From: Pontederia crassipes
Lineage: Eukaryota > Streptophyta > Magnoliopsida > Commelinales > Pontederiaceae
Length of the DNA stretch: 64,000 nt
Assembly: GCA_030549335.1 (NCBI GenBank)
Contig: CM060194.1
Location: 68,298,077-68,362,076, forward strand
Reading direction: 5' to 3'
The notes beneath the pieces are model-generated. The model saw only the letters and a list, made by a program, of their open reading frames with translations. It was not told the DNA's origin and searched no databases. Shown here piece by piece: positions 57,530-64,000 of the stretch. Both the position numbers and the translations under genes were made by a program. The stretch's first letter is position 1, and each line of letters opens with the position of its first letter.

Positions 57530-59207
57530 AAAAAATTTTGCATATGTAGGAATCTGAGCAATGACATCTGCAAAGGAATATTTATATGCAGTTGTTTAAA
57601 TAATTTTACAAACTTTTCAAATTGTTGATCCATCTTGAGCTTTTGGAGCCTTTGAAAGAATGGAATTGGTGGCACATATGGTGGTTGAGACTTGTAAGGA
57701 GGCTCTAGTGGCTCTGTAGTGTTGTCCTCCACAACTTGCTTTCCTTTGTCTATAGTTTTCTTCAAAAGTGGCTCCAATGCTTTGCCACTCCTCAATTCCA
57801 CTGCATTGCAATGCTCACGAGGGTTTGAGTCTTGCTCGGAAGGCTGCTCTCTTCTCTGAAATTCATGGAGCTAGCTATTTGCCCCACTTGATACTCCAAG
57901 TTCCTATTCGATGTGATTAGTTGCTCCATCCCTTTCTCAATCTTTTCAAATCTGTCACTTGTTGCATTCGCCAGTTTTTCAATTGCAAGCTCCCAAAATT
58001 GTTTCTTTCCACCTGAGATTGTGGGGGTGGTTGTTGATACTGGAGTTGTTGCTGAAACGATGGTTGGTATAGAGCTTGATAACGTGGTGGAGGTGGAATG
58101 CCAGGAAGTGGTGGCCTTGCTTGCTGAGATGGCTCGATTTGATTTTCTCAAGAGAAATTGTGATGATTCCTCCATCCTGGATTATATGTAGTGGCATATG
58201 GATTGTTTCCCGTGTTTGTATTCGCCATGACATTGGCTTGTTCATGGTGCATACAATTCAGGGTATTGTGAGGTCCTTCACAATTGTTATAAATAGGTTG
58301 TGATGTATTCATACTTGCCACCAACTGCACTAGAGAATCCACCTTAGCACTCAATTCTCTGTATCCTTCATGGTCTCTGACAGATGCTGCTCTTGATGGT
58401 CCTTTTTCATCATAGTCTTCATCATTCATAGCCAACTGATCCAACAAATTACAAGCTTGTGAGTAAGGAAGGTTCATGAAGGAACCATCTGTCACTGCTG
58501 AATCAATGTTAAATTTTAAACTGAGAGAGACCATTGTGAGAGGTCTCTATCAAGAGCCAAGCAGGTACTGCATGATGTGGGCACTGCTTCTGTAATTTCT
58601 TGAATCTCTTCCATGTATTGCCTAGAGATTCATTTTCTTTTTGCTTGAAACAAGTGATTTTATTCCTTAGTTTGATGAATTTTTCTGGAGGAAAGAATCT
58701 CTTCATAAAAGCTTGAAATAGCTCATCCCATGTGTTGAAGGCTCTATGAGGTTGAGAGTCCAACCAGTCTTGTGCTTCATCCCTGAGAGAGAATGGAAAA
58801 AGTTTCATCTTAATGGCATCTTCTTCAGCCACATTCATCTTGATGGTAGCACACATTTGAAGAAAGCGGTTGATGTGTGATAGAGGGTCTTCATTGCGTT
58901 CTCCTCTAAACTGATTCAATTGCATCATTTGAATGAGCCCAGACTTCAATTCAAAATTATTTGCAGCAATCCTAGGGCCCACAATACTCGGGGTGGTGCC
59001 TCTATAAGACCTTCTAGCTAGATCCCTCATTGGAGGTTCAACTTCCTCTATCTGCTGTTGTTGTTGTTGGCCTTCTTCCATGTTCAGTATTCTATTCTGG
59101 TTGTTGGTCATTTGTTGTTCTCTTCTTGCTCTTCGATTTGCTCGGCATTGTCTTTCAATTTCAGGAATATATGGTTCAAGTGCCCTATTTCTGCGGTGCA
59201 TACACAA
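57530..59207 (-). pseudogene. Athila-like Gag, frameshifted
   Basis: The first part (59207-58509) has the Retrotrans_gag region: ANNFELKSGLIQMMQLNQFR, then a segment ending FLQMCATIKMN, then RDEAQDWLDSQP and AFMKRFFPPEKF. A frameshift near 58520 separates it from 58534-58148 (MNLPYSQACNLLDQLAMNDE, DHEGYRELSAKVDSL). Further frameshifts and stops follow down to the protease. It shows conserved gag order but no longer a single frame. Confidence 0.8.
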
Positions 59208-59271
59208 AAAGAAAAGAAATTTTTGTCTAGATTAACAAATAAAATCAAAATTCTAATATTGACGCTCTTCC

Positions 59272-59288
59272 CCGGCAACGGCCCCAAA
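59272..59288 (-). other. tRNA-Asp-type primer-binding site
   Basis: The minus strand reads TGGGGCCGTTGCCGGGG just inside the 5' LTR. The usual Athila sequence TGGCGCCGTTGCCGGGG differs at one base. Confidence 0.75.
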
Positions 59289-59292
59289 AACT

Positions 59293-60634
59293 TGACAATT
59301 CTCCCACAAGTTTACGAAGTCAATGTCATAGTATAAAAAATATCGTCCCACGGGGAAGAATTCAAGTATTAGAATTATACGATTCTAATTGATATCTAAA
59401 CGATCAGAAAGAGGTGAAATAATAATAAAATCTAAATAAAAATGAAATGTCAAAATGAGTGCAGAAAATGACAAGAAAGAACGAGAATTGATTATGAGAA
59501 ATAAATGAGAATAAAAGTTCTCGGATTTTAAATCCACCTAGGGTATTGATCATAGAGAATTTAGAGATAATAAAATCATTAGTGTTCTACTCAATCTTCA
59601 AAAGTCATGCATCTTCTTTTCAGATAAACATAATTCTAATTAAAATAATAAACGCCTACTTTCATGGTCATTTAAATTATTGTAATTGCATTATAAGCCA
59701 AGATTCATAAATAAAATTATTACACTTACTTCTAAGAAACAATACATTTCATGTCATTCATTTGAACTAATCTTAATGAAATACTTTCGTAATCAAAAAG
59801 ATCTTCGGTCGCTTAACTAGGTGGCTAATCTAATATAAGTATTACATGAAGCACATGAAAGACAAAGAACACATCAGATCCAATAAAGATATTTTCTAAA
59901 GATCAACCCGAGATTTCATCAAATCCGAGAAAAAGAAGTTTAGCCATACATAGAGAAAGAAATCATCATTGAAACGTAAGAGTTCATGAAAAGAAAATGA
60001 TATTCAGTCTAAGAAAGGTACAGAAGTGCAAAGAAAAATAAACGATCATCCCAACCATCTTGATTTCCTCCAAAACAAAGTATGGACCCCTATTTTCGTC
60101 TTCACAAATTCCTTTTATAGTCCCCTCAAATTAAAGTTGCAAGAAGACCCAAAATACCCCAAATATTAGCCCAATATGGTCAAAATAGGTCCAATACGAC
60201 CTAGGATGAAGCGTTACGGTCTGTTGGATCAAGCCGTATTGATTCTGACGCGCGATACGGTCTAAAGGGCTTTAATACGGGCAAATTGGCTTAAATACGA
60301 TCTGTCCATATTTTCTAATGCGCGAACAATATGACCTGACTGGTTTTAATACGGGCAAGATGGCAAAAATACGGCTAGCCCGTATTTTCCACTGCGAGCT
60401 CAATATGTCATGAAGGACTTTAATACTGGCTGGAAGGCTTTAATACTGGTTGTCCGTATTGAATCTCTATACATGTATTTTTGCCAAACTTTTGCCAGAT
60501 TTTCACGGTTCCTGAAACAAATCAAACAATAATGTAGATTCTGAAATCTTTGATGATTAAAGATGAAATAATATAAAACACATCAAACTTGACGATAATT
60601 ATATTAAAATAATTGAATATCTTCACGATTATCA
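59293..60634 (-). repeat. 5' LTR of the Athila-like element (1342 bp)
   Basis: On the minus strand it starts TGATAATCGTGAAG at 60634 and ends GGGAGAATTGTCA at 59293. It is moderately diverged from the 3' LTR, so the insertion is older than the chromovirus. Confidence 0.87.
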
Positions 60635-60649
60635 ACCGATTGGGATCCG

Positions 60650-60905
60650 ATTTGCTTTGTGTTGATATAGTGACACGAGGAGTAGGTTCAACACCCTGTG
60701 TCGATATAGTGACATGAATGGTGGAATTAGAACAATCATCCTATGGCGATATAATGACATGAGAGAAGGAATGAAAAAAGAAAAGAAACAAACTCTATGT
60801 CGATATAGTGACACGAGGAGCGGTTTAACGTTCTGTGACGATATAGTGACACAAGGGATGAAATTAGAACAACCACCCTGTGACGATATAGTGACACGAG
60901 GGGTG
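60650..60905 (+). repeat. Minisatellite in solo LTR A copy 2
   Basis: Six units with core GATATAGTGACACGAGG and spacers such as TTCAACACCCTGTGTC or GGAATTAGAACAACCACCC. It is homologous to the array at 1551-1777. The Athila-like insertion lies just before the first unit. Confidence 0.8.
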
Positions 60906-61861
60906 TGTGAAGAAGCGCTCGATTGACGAGTGGTATGGATATCCGTGTTTGATGATGATTTCCCAATTTATATGTGTATGATTTTACCATGCATGTGCAT
61001 ACATGACATTCATTTTGCATGATCATTATGTGAATGAGTTCCTTTTGAAGAATAGTGGATTTAAATATTTGCTGAAAATGAGATATTGATTTTCGCAACG
61101 GTTTTCATACTTGAGATTGTCGTTTTAACTCACTGAGCTTAATCCATGCTCACACATTTCTCTTTTAATGTTTACAGAAAAGAAATACATATACTGCATG
61201 GTTGTTTGAAAATGGGTATTGATTCAAAAGGGATAGTGTGTGAGATTCCGCGAAGAGCGTATCTGACAATGTTATTCTTTTGATACTTATCATTCTTTTA
61301 AACTGACTATTATGATTTTATTTATCTTGACGCCGTCTAATTTTGGGTTGTGACCCATGATTTCTTGTGAATTTAAATTGGTCGATGAGAGCGGAGGCTC
61401 CATGATTTATAGACGAGAAGATATGGGTGAGTCCTTATCATGGAACTGGATATGGGCGAGTCCCTATCATAGAATTGGATAAGGGCTTGAGTCTCTTAAT
61501 GAATTTTGACAGGCATTCGATATGTTTTGTTTGTGTAATAGTTTTATTATGAAACTCGTATGTTGTTATAGTTCGAAAATTTTGGGATTGAGTCTCATAT
61601 TATTTGGTAATTATAAATTGTCAGTTATGTACATATTATTTTTTTATGAATTGTCTGTGATATGAATAATTATGGATAAATATTGTATTTGACGCATGAA
61701 TGAATTTACGCATATGTCATGCCAAAATTTTTGGAAATTTTCAGTGTTAGATGATTTTTGAAACGTTAATTTTCGTTGAAGATTTGAATTTAAATTTAAA
61801 CGATTGAATTTCCGATTCACCCCTTGTGGCGCCAAAAGAAGTCGAAGGACGTCACAGAGAA

Positions 61862-62035
61862 CTTTAATGTCTGGATTCTCTCGGCAATTTACGAGCTACG
61901 ATTTTCATTTTAGGGGAGTCTGCATGCTTGGTACCGTGCCGACATCTGTTGTTCTCGGTTCTTTGGGCGATGATTCCTTGGATAATTCTAATTAAATTAC
62001 TTCATAAAGCCTGTTTTATTATCTTGCATGGCAGT
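61862..62035 (+). other. Upstream flank of the DNAJC17-like pseudogene
   Basis: Sequence between the solo LTR and the first recognisable coding segment. It may include former 5' UTR or a lost exon junction. Confidence 0.4.
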
Positions 62036-62916
62036 ATGTTCGGGGGAAGCCGAGGTCAATCTGGCTTAGACGAGGGCGATGTAGATGTCTATCACTATGC
62101 CATCTTGGGCCTCCCATTCGACGTGGAGGAGGTTAGCTTATCATTGAAGGATATGCCGTCAATCACTATGCCATCGATCACTATGCCATCACCCGGACAA
62201 ACACCCCGATGATCCCAATGCCACAACTGACTTCCAGAGGCTTACATAGTCATTTGATATCCTGAAGGATGAGACAGCACGCCGTGCCTTCGACGCCCGA
62301 CTCCAGGCCTGCAGGCAAAGCCTTGTTCGCGATGCGGCCTTCAGTTCCAAGAGGCGAAAAATGGCCACTGACTTTCAGGAGTGGGAGCATGCTGCTGAAG
62401 CGCCAAATAGTTTCGATGAGGCTAGGAGAAATGGAAACAGGGAAAAGGATATGGCCACCAAGCTGCACGAGGAACTCCAGGAGTTCCGAGCTAGGAGAGC
62501 CAAAAAGTGTGCAACCGCCACTATGACTTCAGTAAGCAAATATTTGAGAGGCGCCCTTTCATTTGGATTTTAAAAAAGACCCTTTTGTTTTGCCTTTTTC
62601 ATTTTTTAGCATATTTTGGTGTCTGGTTGGACGCAAAAAAAATTATTGATGTCTAGTTGAAGCATATTTTTATAACTGATTGTAGTTATCTTGTTCAATC
62701 CACTTCCGAGGAGAAAAGAGAGGAAATAGAAGGTGTTGGATTGCACAAAGAGAGGATGTTGAAGGTTTCATGGGAAAGAAGGTTGGGAATTATACTGCTG
62801 AGAGACTCCGTGAGATATTTCAAAGGCTTGGTGAGGTCGAAGATGTAGTTATTCGATCGAACACATCAAGGAAGAAAGGATCTTCCATTGTGGTCATGTC
62901 GAGAAAAGATGTAGTT
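62036..62916 (+). pseudogene. DNAJC17-like J-domain/RRM protein pseudogene
   Basis: Exon-like block 62036-62531 begins VDVYHYAILGLPFDVEEVSL (J-domain helix I). It loses helix II to three ATCACTATGCCATC repeats and resumes with HPDKHPDDPNATTDFQRLT, a stop (TAG 62247-62249), SFDILKDETARRAFDARLQA, SSKRRKMATDF and a charged helical tail ending KLHEELQEFRARRAKK. It ends at a good donor (TCA|GTAAGC). The second block, about 62686-62916, encodes the RRM: LHKERMLKVSWE, then after a 1-bp deletion GNYTAERLREIFQ, GEVEDVVIRSNTSRKKGSSI. J domain plus KRRKM plus a divergent RRM is the layout of DNAJC17, a splicing-associated nuclear protein. A stop, a scrambled helix and a frameshift make it a pseudogene. 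Further exons, if any, are not seen. Confidence 0.82.
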
Positions 62917-63089
62917 GTAAGTCACTTTTTGTTTTAAACATTATTTTTTTAGGAGAAAAAGGATGATCACCGAGTTAGGGTGTCATCCGTGAATATATAA
63001 AACTATGATGTGGAAATGTACAAGTGTAAGCCCTCAAGAAGAGGGCACCAAAAAAAAGTCAAAAGTACAACCACTATCCAAAGCTCCAC
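62917..63089. other. Non-coding flank with a possible Lys-rich relic
   Basis: A donor-like GTAAGT at 62917 follows the RRM block. A short plus-strand run near 63030-63110 (EEGTKKKSKVQPLSKAPLTT) could be a relic of a later DNAJC17 exon, but this cannot be shown. Confidence 0.3.
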
Positions 63090-63650
63090 TCACAACGAAG
63101 GAAAGAGAAGTGGTGTACAATGCCATCGACCTAACAACTCTCCCCACCAAAAATAATCCGATTGCACTGGAGCCAAATAGTCCATGCACCGACAAGGAAG
63201 GTAGCTAGCAAAACTCTGGTGCATACTCTGCCCGCCATGGAGTCTGAGGAATTGCCAAAATGGCTCAGATGAGTGGAAAGGGCCTCCAACCAAGGCCAGT
63301 TGTGACCAGACCTCGCGGTGACACGGTGCAGCCAAAAAATAAGTGTGAGATATCCTCCTCCGCCTCTCCACATAGTACACAGGATGTGTCATTATGGGGT
63401 GCCCATCTCGTCTTGTACTGACTGGTGAGGATCCTGTCGTGCCACATAAGCCAAGCAAATATCTTAACTTTAAGCGGCACTTGGGTGCACCATATAAGAA
63501 TAAAATATGTTCGAAGGGCGTTTGAGATCGAGGTGGCTGGCAAAAAGTGAAGATAAATACTGCGAACAGTGAAAGACTCAGATAACTATACCCATCCATC
63601 CGCCTGGTGTGGATCCGGCCGAAGGGGAGCAAGTCGCTGGTGGAAGGTCA
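63090..63650 (-). mobile_element. LINE (L1-like) fragment: RT zinc-binding domain
   Basis: The minus strand encodes a zf-RVT-type domain: LIWCTQVPLKVKIFAWLMWH, the fragment DRILTS and CVLCGEAEEDISHLFFGC with the Cys/Cys/His/Cys pattern, broken into at least two frames with stops. This domain follows RT in plant L1-type LINEs. No 5' part, poly(A) or target duplication was found, so it is an internal fragment and not related to the RTE copies. Confidence 0.75.
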
Positions 63651-64000
63651 TGAGCTCCGATATGCGCCTCTCGGAAAGAGCTGATCTAAATATACTCTTT
63701 CTTCTTTAACGTTTTGTCTCTTGCATCCATTACATGCACTGAGTAATGCCACTAATTTTAAGTATGACTAAAGGTTTTTTTTCTTTACATCTAATGAATA
63801 TGACTGTTATTTTTGCCAACTGTGTTTAATTTCTTTCTCAAAAAAAAATTGTTTAGAATCTTTTTATTTAGCAAGGTCTTCATTTTTTTAAGGGTAAAAG
63901 AAAGACTAGGAAAAGCTAGTCATCCATAAATGTATATGTCTATATATGTAAATTAAATCCAAGAATGTATATGAAGCCATTAGGACTCTAATGTGGGGAA
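63651..64000. other. AT-rich window end
   Basis: I see no gene or repeat. Poly-T and poly-A runs are common. Confidence 0.4.

Larger units (their letters stand above)
53995..60634 (-). mobile_element. Athila-like LTR element with Gag-Pro only (6640 bp)
   Basis: LTRs are 59293-60634 (5') and 53995-55270 (3'). The flanking 5-mers ACCGG (53990-53994) and ACCGA (60635-60639) match at four of five. The termini are TG..CA. The primer-binding site TGGGGCCGTTGCCGGGG next to the 5' LTR is complementary to tRNA-Asp with one mismatch, the usual Athila primer. The purine-rich GGTTTGAGGGAGT abuts the 3' LTR. The 4-kb interior encodes gag and an aspartic protease only. No RT, RNase H or integrase was found. 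It is a non-autonomous (TR-GAG-like) element that presumably used proteins of a relative. Confidence 0.87.
52411..61856 (+). mobile_element. Solo LTR A, copy 2 (~2.8 kb), interrupted by the Athila-like element
   Basis: It begins TGTAACACCC at 52411 and ends GACGTCACA at 61856. The flanking 5-mers GAGGA and GAGAA match at four of five bases. It aligns with copy 1 (709-3336, reversed) on both sides of the nested element at 53995-60634: for example GATAAGTTCC/GGAACTTATC-type segments, the AAGGCGGGGTGTTTTCACC segment and the terminal GGCGCCAAAAG. Without the insertion it is about 2.8 kb. Open frames such as 52399-52962 are LTR sequence. Confidence 0.82.

Noticed and set aside
53995-60634. Endogenous pararetrovirus
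   Set aside because: There are LTRs, a tRNA-Asp primer site and Athila-type gag-protease. No movement-protein or pararetroviral RT motifs are seen.
1-64000. tRNA, rRNA or other structured RNA genes
   Set aside because: I looked for cloverleaf and box patterns. Only retrotransposon primer-binding sites and degenerate Pol III-like boxes in the SINE-like elements were seen.

Overview
This is nuclear DNA from a flowering plant. Genes are split by GT..AG introns, the host families are plant ones (REVEILLE-type MYB, P-class PPR, organelle RRM protein), and plant transposons fill most of the space. I see nothing that fixes the species. Gene density is low and the non-genic DNA is AT-rich.

Host genes, left to right. 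(1) 1-5894, plus strand: the 3' part of an organelle RRM protein gene like Arabidopsis ORRM6. Its second intron holds a solo LTR that has another solo LTR inside it. (2) 16871-10356, minus strand: a REVEILLE (LHY/CCA1-like MYB) gene, broken in a coding exon by a 4.85-kb Copia element and also frameshifted. (3) 36826-35408, minus: an intact single-exon PPR gene. (4) 49739-39449, minus: a six-exon J-domain gene of 251 codons, in frame throughout, with introns enlarged by MITEs and a LINE. (5) 62036-62916, plus: a DNAJC17-like pseudogene. A LINE fragment follows it.

Transposons. The Copia element (10868-15716) has near-identical 0.4-kb LTRs. A Tekay/Del-like chromovirus (19335-28635) has perfect 5-bp target duplications and one in-frame stop in its polyprotein. 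A Gag-Pro-only Athila-like element (53995-60634, minus) sits inside a solo LTR (52411-61856). Further solo LTRs lie at 551-3571, 709-3336 and 50384-52307. An RTE-type LINE system appears in every size class: 3.16 kb (40878-44040), 1.39 kb (33687-35077), about 0.18-0.2 kb SINE-like (29209, 39097, 50011) and a 43-bp tail (45752). DNA-transposon MITEs include a hAT-like one (7815-8382), Harbinger-like ones (40665-44419 and 36899-37400) and one carrying its own minisatellite (45419-46934).

The insertions can be ordered. RTE went into a MITE inside the J-protein intron. The Athila-like element went into a solo LTR. One solo LTR's parent went into another LTR. Copia went into an exon. Most coordinates of insertions were fixed by target-site duplications read directly from the sequence. 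Family names come from remembered motif similarity, not from a database search.
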